DNA of 64,000 nucleotides from Alkalilimnicola ehrlichii (GTDB lineage Bacteria > Pseudomonadota > Gammaproteobacteria > Nitrococcales > AK92). The stretch is taken from positions 281,704-345,703 of the forward strand of contig NZ_NFZV01000001.1 in assembly GCF_003399765.1 (NCBI RefSeq), read 5' to 3'. The position numbers and the translations under genes were made by a program. Positions 51,804-62,019 of this stretch are shown here, one piece after another; within the stretch, counting starts at the first letter, position 1; the number at the start of each line of letters is the position of its first letter. The notes under the pieces are model-generated. The model saw only the letters and a list, made by a program, of their open reading frames with translations, searched no databases and was not told the DNA's origin.

Positions 51804-53264
51804 TTAATCGAAGCTTTGCCGTTGCCGAATGGCCGTTTCTATTTCGCGCGCCCGAGCAGAGGCTCTGGCCGCTAAATGCGAGCCTGCGTCAGCGCGTGCT
51901 TCCGCCTGCCGTAATTGGGTAAGCGCGGACCGTAACTCGCCTTCTTGATAATAGTGCTCGGCCATTGCCATATGTGCTTCGGCAGTGTTGCCCGCTTCGC
52001 TAGCAGCCCGCGCCAAACGCCAATAATAGCCTGGGATGCTGCCGGCAGCCGGTAGGCCGCGGTTAAGTAATCGCTGGGCTTCGCTAGCGTCGCCGGTACT
52101 AATAAGCGCTTCGGCGTAGCGCAAACGGGCTGCTTCGTGGTTAGGATATAGCGATGTAACCTCTTCAAAGAGTTCTTTACTGCGCTCAACCTCGCCCACC
52201 TCTAATGTCACGGCGGCTAGGGCAACCATGTAAATCGGCTCGTCGGGGTAGGCTTCGAGCAGTTCTTCAAAGAGTGCTTGGGCTTTCTCCGGTTGCCCGT
52301 CCGCTTGTAGCGCGAGGGCGAGTCCGTAACGGTACGCAGGGTGGGTGCCGTTGCGTTCTATGGCGCGGCGGAAACGGTTTACCGCCTGGTCGGGGCGGCG
52401 GCTATTGATGACCTGCAAGCGCGCCTGCATGAGTTCGAATTCGCCGGTTTCGAACACGTCAATGTCTTGCCGGTTGCTCAACACCCGGGCGCGCGATGCG
52501 GTATCGGAGATACGGCCTTCGGTCAGGGGGTGTGTGCTCAGCCATTCGGGCGGTTGATTTCGGTACTGAGTGGCTTGCGCTAGACGTTCGAAAAAACGAG
52601 GCATACCCATTGGGTCGAAGCCGGCGGCTGCTAGAATTCGGATGCCGACGCGGTCGGCCTCATACTCGTGTTCGCGGGAAAAACCGAGCTGCTGCTGGAT
52701 AGAGCCGGCCATGCCAGCCATGGCCGCAGCGCTACCTGCTTGTGGATCTTGACTGGCAAGAATCAGCGACGCTAGAAGCATGGCGGTGGTGCGTAAGTTG
52801 ATTCGTTGCGACTCAGCGAACCCTCGTGCCAAATGGCGCTGCGTGACGTGGGCGATTTCATGAGCTACGACGCCAGCCAGTTCGCTTTCCGACCGAGCGG
52901 CGAGGATTAAGCCGGTATTGATCCCAATGTAGCCGCCCGGCATCGCAAACGCGTTAATGGCCGAATTGTCGACGACAAAGAAGTGAAACTCCTGTTCAGG
53001 GGAATCGCTATGGGAAGCCAGGCGGTGGCCGAGGTCACGAATGTAGGCGTTGACTTCGGGGTCCTCCAACAGGTTGAGGTTGCGCCGGATTTCGCGCATG
53101 AGCTGCTTGCCAAGTTCTCGCTCCTGGCTTTGCGACAGGTACTGCTCGGTCGGGTCGCCGATGGTAGGTAACCGCGGCTGTTCGGTCGCCATTAGAGGCG
53201 AGATCAATACTACCGAAATCAGTAGAGCGGCGGTAACTAAATGCTTCAAAACGACCGACCTCAT
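51804..53264 (-). CDS. bepA: Periplasmic M48 metalloprotease with TPR repeats (BepA-like)
   Basis: A 486-residue protease and chaperone of outer-membrane assembly. A signal peptide (to about PLMA, residue 26) is followed by an M48 domain with HEIAH (135-139), whose third ligand is in HEYEADRVG. TPR repeats fill residues about 285-470 (GLALALQADGQPEKAQALFEE, given as ALALQADGQPEKAQALFEE). BepA degrades stalled LptD and BamA substrates. Confidence 0.92.
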   Translation of the reverse strand: MRSVVLKHLVTAALLISVVLISPLMATEQPRLPTIGDPTEQYLSQSQERELGKQLMREIRRNLNLLEDPEVNAYIRDLGHRLASHSDSPEQEFHFFVVDNSAINAFAMPGGYIGINTGLILAARSESELAGVVAHEIAHVTQRHLARGFAESQRINLRTTAMLLASLILASQDPQAGSAAAMAGMAGSIQQQLGFSREHEYEADRVGIRILAAAGFDPMGMPRFFERLAQATQYRNQPPEWLSTHPLTEGRISDTASRARVLSNRQDIDVFETGEFELMQARLQVINSRRPDQAVNRFRRAIERNGTHPAYRYGLALALQADGQPEKAQALFEELLEAYPDEPIYMVALAAVTLEVGEVERSKELFEEVTSLYPNHEAARLRYAEALISTGDASEAQRLLNRGLPAAGSIPGYYWRLARAASEAGNTAEAHMAMAEHYYQEGELRSALTQLRQAEARADAGSHLAARASARAREIETAIRQRQSFD

Positions 53265-53706
53265 TGGACAGTAACTACTTTGTTAGAAATTTATTCACTG
53301 ATTCCTTATGACCATAGCGGCCGGAAGCAGGTTCCTCATTGAGCGTTTCGATGGAGACGCCTGCGAATGCATACGGTAACCTACCTCTGCGCCGCGAGGA
53401 TACAACAGGGTTGTTTAGTGCTTTCTTAAATTGAACATCTTGTTAATGCTGGTGTCTTTATTCAGGATGGCCACTCGTACAGACCCAGTGTGGCAGTGGC
53501 ATGCCGAACGATTACCAGGCCCTTCTGTAAACTGCGATCTTTTTCACTGAACCGCTTGTTTAAAGGGCAAGGGGGGCTCCTTAACGTGCAGGCTGTCTAT
53601 TGAGTCATGGGTGAACGCCTCTGCTTAAGGTGATTCTTATGCAATCGGCGGTATCGCTACAACAAGGGCGTGGGGTTTCCCAAGGGATATCGGAAGCGGA
53701 CAAAAC
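53265..53706. other. 442-bp gap between bepA and the AI-2E family gene
   Basis: The divergent promoter region of two genes; no RNA gene, repeat or strong hairpin was found in it. Confidence 0.4.
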
Positions 53707-54783
53707 ATGCTGATTATCCGTAGATGGTTTAACAGGTATTTCAATAATCCGCAGGCTGTTGGCCTAGCCATCGTGTTGTTGCTGGGTTTTGGCATCATCA
53801 TCTTCTTTGGCCGAATGTTAGCGCCAGTGCTGGCGAGCTTGGTGCTCGCTTACTTGCTTGAAGGCCTGGTAAGGAAGATGGAGCGTTGGGGGTTGCCGCG
53901 GTTAACGGCGGTGGCGCTTGTATTTACCCTATTCTTTGCGGCGCTAATACTGATTCTGTTTGCTCTATTGCCGATTTTGACGCGCCAGACTGCGCAGTTG
54001 GTGGAGCAGATCCCGTCTATCGTAGCGGCCGGTCAAGAGCTGTTGATGCGTTTGCCTCAAGAATACCCCGCGTGGTTTTCGGAAGAGGAAATTAAAGCCA
54101 TTTTGCAGACCTTGCGTAGCGAGCTGATGGATTTCGGGCAGCGTATTCTGGCTTCTCTATCGCTGCAATCGGTGGTCGTTCTCATTACTTTCCTCGTCTA
54201 TCTGGTCCTTGTGCCTTTCTTGATATTTTTCTTCTTGAAAGACAAAGAAGTCCTGGTCAGTTGGTTTGCCGGTTACCTGCCTCGCGAAAGGACGCTGGCC
54301 GCTAGCGTTTGGCGAGAGGTCGATCAGCAGATCGGTAACTACATTCGCGGCAAGTTCATCGAGATCTTTATTGTCTGGCTGGTAACGTATGCCACCTTCG
54401 CCATTATGGGCTTGCAATTTGCTATGTTGCTGGCCGTGATGGTCGGTTTGTCGGTTATCGTGCCCTACGTGGGGGCGGCTGTGGTGACCTTGCCGATTGC
54501 TGCCGTGGCTTACTTCCAATTCGGCCTTGGGAGTCAGTTCGTCTACATCATGGTGGCCTATGCCATTATCCAAGCGCTGGACGGCAATGTGCTGGTGCCG
54601 ATTTTGTTCTCGGAAGTGGTGGACCTGCACCCAGTTGCCATAATCATCGCTATTTTGGTTTTTGGCGGTATTTGGGGGTTCTGGGGCGTGTTCTTTGCAA
54701 TTCCTCTGGCCACGCTGACGCAAGCTATCTTAAAGGCTTTCGCCAGTTTGCCGGATGAGACCGAGATGCAGGACACCGCGTAA
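53707..54783 (+). CDS. AI-2E family transporter (PerM-like)
   Basis: A 358-residue membrane protein of the AI-2E/PerM family. Two helices near the start (VGLAIVLLLGFGIIIFFGRM; ASLVLAYLLEGL) precede a helical loop and a C-terminal bundle with the family segments FFLKDKEVL, VPYVGAAVVTLPI and ALDGNVLVPILFSEVVDLHP. Members have been linked to quorum-signal or sodium/proton export; the substrate here is unknown. In several gammaproteobacteria PerM-like genes lie near bepA, as here. Confidence 0.9.
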   Translation: MLIIRRWFNRYFNNPQAVGLAIVLLLGFGIIIFFGRMLAPVLASLVLAYLLEGLVRKMERWGLPRLTAVALVFTLFFAALILILFALLPILTRQTAQLVEQIPSIVAAGQELLMRLPQEYPAWFSEEEIKAILQTLRSELMDFGQRILASLSLQSVVVLITFLVYLVLVPFLIFFFLKDKEVLVSWFAGYLPRERTLAASVWREVDQQIGNYIRGKFIEIFIVWLVTYATFAIMGLQFAMLLAVMVGLSVIVPYVGAAVVTLPIAAVAYFQFGLGSQFVYIMVAYAIIQALDGNVLVPILFSEVVDLHPVAIIIAILVFGGIWGFWGVFFAIPLATLTQAILKAFASLPDETEMQDTA

Positions 54784-54861
54784 ACAGTTCGTGCTCGTCT
54801 CGGTTGATTGTTAGCCTGCTAGCTAATAGGATGCTATTAGAACTCTAGTGGGTGATCCGCC

Positions 54862-55299
54862 ATGTCCGAAAGCCGCTCTGACTCCTTTGGTGTAGCTCTG
54901 CATGAAACCGCTCGTGCCTGGCGTTTGAAACTCGACCAGCGGTTACGCCCGCTGGGCCTGAGCCAAGCCAAGTGGCGGACGATTCTTATCGTTTCGCGTG
55001 AGGCTGGAGGGCTTACCCAGAAGGAACTTGCCGAACGTTTAGGCGTTGAAGGGCCGACGCTGGTGCGCTTGCTCGATCGACTCGCTGCCGATGGGTGGGT
55101 TGAGCGGCAGGATTGCCCTAATGATCGGCGTAGTAAACGTGTCGTTCTGCGAGAACGGGCAAAAGAGGGATTGCGCCAAATCGAAGAGGTGGCTGCAAGT
55201 CTTCGTCATGAGCTTCTGGAAGGTATCCCCGAGCAGGACCTGTTGCGCTGTATCGACCTCTTGGAGCGAATTAAAGCGCGCGCGGAGTCCTTGGAGTGA
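54862..55299 (+). CDS. MarR/SlyA family transcriptional regulator
   Basis: A 145-residue winged-helix dimer with LSQAKWRTILIVSREAGGLT, LAERLGVEGPTLVRLLDRL and the wing WVERQDCPNDRRSKRV. It overlaps the membrane fusion gene by 4 bases (GTGA) and probably controls this efflux operon, with a drug-like ligand releasing it. Confidence 0.92.
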   Translation: MSESRSDSFGVALHETARAWRLKLDQRLRPLGLSQAKWRTILIVSREAGGLTQKELAERLGVEGPTLVRLLDRLAADGWVERQDCPNDRRSKRVVLRERAKEGLRQIEEVAASLRHELLEGIPEQDLLRCIDLLERIKARAESLE

Positions 55300-56405
55300 G
55301 CGAGCAAGAACCTGTTACTCGGCGGCGTTTAGGGCGTCGCGGTAAGCTGATTATCGCTATCGTGTTGAGTTTGCCGTTGATCGGCTACGGTGCCCATTGG
55401 GGCTACCAGCGAATGACGCATGTTCATACCTTAGATGCGCAGGTTGAAGCGGGAATGATCACGCTCAGCTCCCGCGTGCCGGGGTGGGTCACGGAGCTCG
55501 CGCTCGTGCGCGGCGACCGTGTCGAGCAGGGCCAAGTATTGGCCCTGCTGGATGCGCGCGATGCAAAGCTGAAGCTGGAGGCTTTAGTGGCGCGGCAAGC
55601 GGCATTGGCGGCCGAGATCGAAGAGCTGGATGCGCGCATCCAGCTAGTAGCGGCCCAAGCCGCCAGCCGTTATGCGAGAGCGCAGGCGCGCTTGGAGGTC
55701 TTGGAGGCTGAGCGCGCTACTCGGGCGGCGCGGTTGCGGCAAGCCGAGCGAGAGCATGCGCGCATCCAGCCGATGGCGAACGACGGCTTGATATCCGCCC
55801 AATCCCTGGACGAAGCGGTTGATCGCCTGACCGAGGCGAGAGAGGGCTTTCGCCGTGCGGAGGCCGAGTTGCGCGCTGCGCAAGCGGATATCGATGAAGC
55901 TGAAGCTTCGCTTTTAGAGCCGGAAACTTTGCAGCGTCGCCGCCAAGTGTTAAGTGCGCGCTTGCAGGAGTTGGATGCCGAGCGCAGGCGCCAGGCCTTG
56001 GAGGTGGAAGATCGGGTTATCCGTAGTCCGATCGACGGCGTAATCGATAAGGTCTTCGTCGAGCCGGGCGAATACGTCGCATCCGGCCAGAATCTCATCA
56101 TGTTGCACAGCCCAGGGCAGGTGTGGGTCGAGGCCCGCGTCAAAGAAACCCATTTGGCGCCGGTGCGCGAAGGGCAGCCGGTGCGTATCCGCGTCGATGC
56201 GTTTCCTGGGCAACGTTTTTCCGGTCGGGTCGAGCGGGTCGCAAGCGCGGCAACCAATCAGTTTGCCCTGTTACCGAATCCTAATCCCAGCGGCAATTTC
56301 ACCAAAATCACCCAACGCATTCCGGTGCGGATTGCATTTGACGAGCCGGACGAGCGGCTGGCACCCGGCATGATGGTCGAGGTGTACATTGACGTCCGGC
56401 GCTGA
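55296..56405 (+). CDS. HlyD/EmrA-type membrane fusion protein
   Basis: A 369-residue periplasmic adaptor. One membrane helix (LIIAIVLSLPLIGYGAHWG, about 17-36) is followed by the lipoyl half-motif SRVPGWVTELALVRGDRVEQGQ, given by VPGWVTELALVRGDRV. A coiled-coil hairpin of about 110 residues and the closing beta barrel (VRIRVDAFPGQRFSGRV) follow. It connects the MFS pump behind it to an outer-membrane channel. GTG start at 55296. Confidence 0.92.
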   Translation: MSEQEPVTRRRLGRRGKLIIAIVLSLPLIGYGAHWGYQRMTHVHTLDAQVEAGMITLSSRVPGWVTELALVRGDRVEQGQVLALLDARDAKLKLEALVARQAALAAEIEELDARIQLVAAQAASRYARAQARLEVLEAERATRAARLRQAEREHARIQPMANDGLISAQSLDEAVDRLTEAREGFRRAEAELRAAQADIDEAEASLLEPETLQRRRQVLSARLQELDAERRRQALEVEDRVIRSPIDGVIDKVFVEPGEYVASGQNLIMLHSPGQVWVEARVKETHLAPVREGQPVRIRVDAFPGQRFSGRVERVASAATNQFALLPNPNPSGNFTKITQRIPVRIAFDEPDERLAPGMMVEVYIDVRR

Positions 56406-57947
56406 GCCCTTTTTCGACCGTTACGGGCCAGCCTACAAGTGGCTGGCAACTATAACGGTAATGTTGGGCACTTTGTCGATGGTGCTGGCCTCGACCATCG
56501 TCAATGTCGCCATACCCGACATTATGGGCTCCTTCGGCATGGATCAGTCGCAGGCACAATGGCTGGCGACCGGTTTTCTCGCGGCTATGACAGCTACCAT
56601 GTTGGCCAACGCGTGGGCCGTCGAGTCTTTCGGTCAGCGCGGCACCTACATTGCGGCGATGGTCGTTTTTATCGTTGCCAGTATCATTGGCGGTATCGCA
56701 CCTAACGAATACGTGCTGATCTTCTCGCGCGTGGTGCAGGGGGCGATGGCGGGAATTATCCAGCCGCTCGCCATGATCACGATTTTCCAGGTGTTTCCGG
56801 AGGAGGAGCGTGGCCGCGGCATGGGGATCTACGGCTTGGGCGTTATTATCGGCCCGGCCTTGGGGCCCGCGCTCGGCGGCGTGCTGGTGGACATCTTTTC
56901 TTGGCGCGCCGTGTTTTTCATCGCGCTGCCTTCCTGCCTGCTGGCCGTGTTTATGGGATTGCTCTTCTTGCCGGAACGGCTTGGGAGCGGGCGCCGACCG
57001 AACTTCGATTGGACAGGCTTTGCGTTGTTGACGGTGGCGCTTACAAGTTTGCTGTGGGCCTTCTCCAACGGGCAGCGCTTGGGTTGGAGCAGCGGTTTGA
57101 TTTTGTTCTTGCTCTGGGGCGGCGTGGCGGCTGCGGTGGCGTTCGTTTTTGGCAGTTGCATAATCCCAAGCCATTATTGAATCTGCGTGTATACACCTCG
57201 TACGGTTTTGTCTGCGGGTCATTGCTTTCCTTTGCGCTCGGTGCGGCGTTGTTCGGTACGACGTATCTGATTCCCTTGTTCGTGCAGGAGGTTCAGGGGT
57301 TCACGGCAACCTGGGCAGGCCTAGTCATTATGCCCGCGGGCTTGGTCATGGCGGCCATTTTTCCGCTTGCGGGCTATTTGAGCGACCGTGCACCCGCGCA
57401 TCAGCCTATTATCGCCGGGCTGTTGTTCCTCGCCTTGTCCTGTTTTCTGATGGCGCGCGCCGATGTTAACGCCGGTTTCTGGCTATTGGCTTTCTGGATC
57501 GTGTTGAGCCGTTTAGGCTTGGGCTTGATGATGCCTCCGATCGGTGCCGGTTCGTTGCGTACGCTGCCGATGCCGATGTTGCCGCAAGGCTCGGGCGCGA
57601 TTAATTTCGCACGCCAACTCGGCGGTGCATTTGGCGTTAATTTAATGTCGGTGGCATTAGCGCGTCGTACCGAGTTTCATACCGAGGCTCTAGCCCAGGA
57701 AGTGACGGCCGCAAGCCGTATTGGTCAGGACGCTTTGACGCAGCTGGAGGCCATTTATGCCCGTACGGGTGTGCCGGAAACCTTGCAACCGGCAGCGGCA
57801 TTGGAGTTTCTCGGCCGGATGATCCATTTGCAGGGTTATACCCGAGGCTTTCAAGACACGTTTATCATCCTCGGGTTCGTGTTCGTGCTGGCGTTGTTGC
57901 CAGCCTGGTTGATGGGGAAAGCGCCCCGGGCGCCCGCCCGCGGCTAA
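56389..57947 (+). CDS. DHA2-family MFS multidrug exporter (EmrB-like), frameshifted
   Basis: A 14-helix proton-driven efflux pump. The first half has TIVNVAIPDIMGSFG, QWLATGFLAAMTATML and GPALGPALGGVLVD; the second half, in another frame, has SYGFVCGSLLSFALGAALFG and RLGLGLMMPPIGAGSLRTL. The break lies at a T5 run (57146-57150). One more T gives FVFWQLHNPKPLLNLRV and 519 residues, typical for DHA2 pumps. The start is TTG 56389 inside the end of the adaptor gene, with GAGG upstream. Confidence 0.92.
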
Positions 57948-57995
57948 TGCCGATAAGCGGCACGCTTTCCGATAATTAGTAGAAGGGGAGAGGCG

Positions 57996-58911
57996 ATGAG
58001 CGAACAGAAACAACCGACCGTGTTGATCGTCGGTAGCGGGGCGATTGGCAGCTTTTACGGTGCGATTCTTCACCGGGCGGGGGCGGCCGTATCCGTGGTC
58101 AGCCGTTCGGACTACGAGGTGGTCCGCAGCCGCGGCTTTCAGATGAGCAGTCCTCTCGGCGATTTGTCGTATCGTCCGGCGTCGGTTCTGCCGTCGGTGG
58201 AAGCGTGCGAAGCGGCTCCCGATTATCTTGTCTTGTCGGTAAAAGTCTTGGACGACGTAGATCGGGCAGGTCTTATTCGGCGGCCGTCGGGCCGGACACG
58301 GCGATCGTGCTCATCGAAAACGGTATCGAAATCGAGCCTGAACTGAGAGCAGCGTTCCCCGCTAATCCGCTGATCAGTGGCTTGGCTTTTGTCGGTGTCA
58401 GTCGCGTCGCGCCAGGTGTTATCGAGCATAAGGCGTACGGGCAGCTGGTTTTGGGCGATTATCCCGCCGGTATCGGCGCGGCGGCGAAACGGTTCGGCGA
58501 CATGCTCAACGCCGGTGGGTGGATGCTAAAGTGACCGCCGAGGTGGTTACCGAGCGCTGGCGCAAAGCCGTATGGAATGCCGCCTTCAACCCCTTGTCGG
58601 TGCTTGCCGGCGGTGCCGACACGCAGACAATGCTGCATGCCGAGGGCGGCGAGAGGTTTCTGCGCCATGTGATGGAGGAGGTGTGCGCTGTAGCAGCCGC
58701 GGCAGGCCATCCTTTACCGGCGGAGCTGCCGGAAAAGAGCTTGGCCGGAACGCATAGAATGCCCGCTTATAAAAACAGTATGGCGTTGGATTACCTAAAC
58801 GGTCGTCCGATGGAGTTGGAGGCTATTCTCGGTAATGTGGTCCGGGAGGCCGAGCGTTACAACGTTGAGGTGCCGCGTCTAGAGACAGTCTACCGGGCTA
58901 TGAAATGCTGA
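57996..58911 (+). CDS. 2-dehydropantoate 2-reductase family protein, two frameshifts
   Basis: An NADPH-dependent ketopantoate reductase-like enzyme. The cofactor loop VLIVGSGAIGSFYGAIL is at the start, LVLSVKVLDD follows, and the middle (IENGIEIEPEL) and C-terminus (RWRKAVWNAAFNPLSVL with the conserved Lys) are in two further frames. One base appears lost near 58278-58283 and another at a GGG run (58517-58519). Both restored, the protein has 305 residues, near PanE. Whether it is the true PanE or a paralogue cannot be decided. Confidence 0.87.
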
Positions 58912-59003
58912 TCGATCAAAAGCGCAAAGACGCAGGGCAATAGTTCTAAAGTCTCTTGCGCCGCCCGGATTCGCTGACCGGGCGGCGCAAGGAAAGTGTG
59001 CGG

Positions 59004-59780
59004 TCAGTCCTTGTAGCTTGGGTCCTTGCGGTCGAGTAGCCGGGTTAACGCCGGCCAGGAAACTTTGCTAGCCATCGGTAGGCCGTCGGACTGCTGGCGA
59101 GTGGTCTTAAGGGCTGCATCGGTCGGCATGTGTAACTCGGCGTTGCCGGCCGCTTGCGCTGCAACTTGTATCTCGCAGGCCTTTATCAAAAAGTACGTCA
59201 TGATGAAGGCTTCCGGTATAGTGCGCCCTAAGGTCAGCGTACCGTGGTTGCGCAGCAGCATGATGCTTTTATCGCCCAAATCGCGGATTAAGCGCTCCCG
59301 TTCGTCAAGATTCAGCGCCACGCCTTCGTATTCGTGGTACGCCACATGCTTGTGCACCAGCATCGCTGTCTGGCTGATCGGTAACAAGCCTTCCTTTTGC
59401 GCCGATACGGCAACAGCCGGCGCGTAATGTAAGTGAATGACGGCGCCGGCGTCCTCGCGCGCCATGTGGACGGCGCTGTGAATGGTGAATCCTGCCGGAT
59501 TAACGCGTTTAGTTTCGCCTGCATCGACAACCTGGCTGTCCTGATCGACTTTGACTAGCGATGAGGCGGTTATCTCTTCGAAGAGATAACCGAAGGGGTT
59601 GATGAGGAAGTGATGCTCTGGACCGGGCACGCGTGCCGATAAGTGCGTGAACACCATATCGTCCCAGCCGAAGTGTGCAACTAAACGATAGGCTGCGGCC
59701 AGTTCGACGCGGGCTTGCCATTCTTCAGGGCTCACCCGCTCTTTCATCGGTACCATGCTCAGTTCGGCATTTGCGCTCAT
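59004..59780 (-). CDS. Class II aldolase/adducin family protein
   Basis: A 258-residue protein with the class II aldolase fold. The metal ligands are in AVIHLHYAPAVAV (HxH) and the later RNHGTLTLG histidine. DMVFTHLSARVPG and FLINPFGYLFEEI are family segments. Many such proteins of unknown substrate accompany CoA- and quinone-linked oxidoreductases, as here. Confidence 0.88.
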   Translation of the reverse strand: MSANAELSMVPMKERVSPEEWQARVELAAAYRLVAHFGWDDMVFTHLSARVPGPEHHFLINPFGYLFEEITASSLVKVDQDSQVVDAGETKRVNPAGFTIHSAVHMAREDAGAVIHLHYAPAVAVSAQKEGLLPISQTAMLVHKHVAYHEYEGVALNLDERERLIRDLGDKSIMLLRNHGTLTLGRTIPEAFIMTYFLIKACEIQVAAQAAGNAELHMPTDAALKTTRQQSDGLPMASKVSWPALTRLLDRKDPSYKD

Positions 59781-59892
59781 GTCTCACTCCCCTTTATTAG
59801 CTTGCTTTGAAATCGTTAGCAGGCTATTTATTAGATATGTATCAAACTAGCGGAAGCGGCATGGCCCTGCAAGGTCAGAGGCCGCAAATCAG

Positions 59893-60879
59893 CTACTGGC
59901 TGATGTCCAGGATCAGTTTGCCGCAATGGCTGTTCGAGGCCATTACCGCATGTGCTCCGGGGGCGTCGCTAAACGGGTGAACCGCGGCGATGTCGGGTCG
60001 CAAGCGGCCGCGTTCGAACAGCGGCAGCAGTTCGTCGATAAAACGCTGAGCGATGCGAATCCGCTCCTCAAGCGGCTGACTGCGCATGGTGAATGCCCTG
60101 AGCGTCAATCTGCGGCGCAGTACGTGGCCGAAGTCGACCTGATCTTCTCGGCCGCTCATGAGGCCGATAATAATCACCCGCCCGTCGTTACGGACGCACT
60201 CGAGGGTTTGGTTCATGCGGCCGCCGCCGCCGAGCATGTCGAACACGACCGCTACGCCTTCGCCGCCAGTGGCTTGTTTTACGGCCTCGACGAAGTCGTC
60301 TCGACCGTCGACGATGCCGGCCGCCAGTCCTTGCGCTTGGGCCAGTTTCTCTTCCGAGCGACTGCTGCCGATTGCCGTACCTCCCAATGCGTGTACCAAT
60401 TGCGCACCGGCCAAACCGACGCCGGAGCTTACCGGCTGAATCAGGCAGGCTTGGCCGGGCTTCAAGTCGCCTTCGATAAAAATCGCCCGGTAGGCGGTCA
60501 TGAACGCCTCCGGAATCGCTGCGGCACTGGTGAGTGCCATACCCTCCGGAACCGGGATCGCTTCTCGCTCCTGGACGGTGACGTACTCGGCGTAAGCCGC
60601 TCCGGGCACCAGACCCATTACCCGATCGCCAACGCGCCGGTGTTGAACGCCGCTGCCAACCGCTTCGACGACCCCGGCATATTCCAAGCCGGGAATCTTC
60701 GGATTGGTGCCGGGCGGGGGCGGGTAGAGCCCTTTTACCTGCAGCAGATCGGCGCGATTGATTCCCACGGCGGCGACGCGAATGAGGAGTTCGCTGGGGC
60801 CGGGGATAGGGCGTTCGGCGTCGCCCAAGCGAAGCGCGTTGAAACCGTCAGAATTCGTCTCGATAAGCCATGCGCGCAT
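59893..60879 (-). CDS. NADPH:quinone oxidoreductase family protein (PIG3-like)
   Basis: A 328-residue MDR enzyme without the zinc ligands of alcohol dehydrogenases. It has GINRADLLQVKGLYPPPPG, IPGLEYAGVVEAVGSGV, the cofactor region QPVSSGVGLAGAQLVHALGG, and VVFDMLGGGG. The PIG3-type motif and length suggest a quinone reductase. It lies 95 bp from the divergent MBL gene. Confidence 0.9.
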   Translation of the reverse strand: MRAWLIETNSDGFNALRLGDAERPIPGPSELLIRVAAVGINRADLLQVKGLYPPPPGTNPKIPGLEYAGVVEAVGSGVQHRRVGDRVMGLVPGAAYAEYVTVQEREAIPVPEGMALTSAAAIPEAFMTAYRAIFIEGDLKPGQACLIQPVSSGVGLAGAQLVHALGGTAIGSSRSEEKLAQAQGLAAGIVDGRDDFVEAVKQATGGEGVAVVFDMLGGGGRMNQTLECVRNDGRVIIIGLMSGREDQVDFGHVLRRRLTLRAFTMRSQPLEERIRIAQRFIDELLPLFERGRLRPDIAAVHPFSDAPGAHAVMASNSHCGKLILDISQ

Positions 60880-60975
60880 GACATCCTCCCGTTATGGCTG
60901 GAATCCACCGGCGCTCGTTTAATTCGTTCGTCTTATCGACGAGAGAGCGCCCCAAGATAGAGAGCAGCGTTTCTT

Positions 60976-62019
60976 ATGAATACACGTCTACGTTACCCGT
61001 TTCCGGAGCCGCCTGCGCCGCTGCAAACCATTTTGGTCGCGCCGGGGGTACATTGGCTACGTTTACCGTTACCGTTCGCCCTCGATCATATCAATCTCTG
61101 GCTGCTTGAGGACGATAACGGCGAATGGACTTTGGTCGATTGTGGGATAGGCTTGGACGATGTTAAAGCATTATGGCGGCGTTTGTTCGACGAAGTCCTG
61201 GCGGGTAAGCCGCTAAAACGTATTATCGTGACGCATTATCATCCGGACCACATCGGTTTAGCCGACTGGCTAAGTCAGCACTTCGCGGCGCCGGTGCTGA
61301 TGACCGCGGGGGAGCATGCGATGGCTTGTTCCATCCACCGCCGCAACGGGGACGAGAGCGGTGAGCGGATCGCCGAACTTTTTCTGGCTCACGGGCTGGA
61401 TGCCGAGCGTGCCGAACAGCTCCGCCGACGGGGGAATCCTTATCGTAAGGTTGTGTCAGCCATACCCACGCCCGCCCAGATTCTGCATGACGGCGACCGC
61501 CTTCGCATCGGTGCGGAGGAGTGGCAAGTTGTCGTCGGGCGCGGCCACGCGCCGGAGCACGCTTGCTTGTATTGCGAGCGCTTGGGGGTTTTGATCTCCG
61601 GCGATCAAATCCTGCCCCGTATTTCGAGCAACGTCAGTTTTCGTCCCGGTGAGGAAGGAGCCAACCCGCTTGCCGATTTTCTCGATTCCTTGGATAAGCT
61701 TATGAGCTTGCCGGCTAGGACGCGCGTGTTACCGTCGCATAACTTGGTTTTCGAGGGCTTGCATGAGCGGGCACAGGAGCTTAAAGCGCACCATGCCGAA
61801 CAGCTTGCCAAGCTCGAAGCGGCTTGTCGCGAACCGCGCGCGGCGGCCGATGTGCTAGCGGTGATGTTTGAGCGCGAACTCGATACCCACTCCTTATTAT
61901 TCGCAATGGGCGAGGCAATCGCCCATTTGCATTACCTGGAGCTTGCTGGCCGCCTTGAGCGCGAGCGCGGCGCCGATGGGGTCAATCGCTACTGTCAGGT
62001 CGCCGCTGTACCTGAATAA
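60976..62019 (+). CDS. MBL-fold metallohydrolase
   Basis: A 347-residue metallo-beta-lactamase-fold hydrolase with the metal motif THYHPDHIGLAD (H87, H89, D91, H92), a later histidine in GRGHAPEHACLY and an Asp in ISGDQILPRIS. Its C-terminal helical extension resembles LACTB2-like proteins. Its end overlaps the convergent CoA-transferase gene by 38 bp. Substrate unknown; thioester or nucleic-acid hydrolysis are family options. Confidence 0.87.
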   Translation: MNTRLRYPFPEPPAPLQTILVAPGVHWLRLPLPFALDHINLWLLEDDNGEWTLVDCGIGLDDVKALWRRLFDEVLAGKPLKRIIVTHYHPDHIGLADWLSQHFAAPVLMTAGEHAMACSIHRRNGDESGERIAELFLAHGLDAERAEQLRRRGNPYRKVVSAIPTPAQILHDGDRLRIGAEEWQVVVGRGHAPEHACLYCERLGVLISGDQILPRISSNVSFRPGEEGANPLADFLDSLDKLMSLPARTRVLPSHNLVFEGLHERAQELKAHHAEQLAKLEAACREPRAAADVLAVMFERELDTHSLLFAMGEAIAHLHYLELAGRLERERGADGVNRYCQVAAVPE

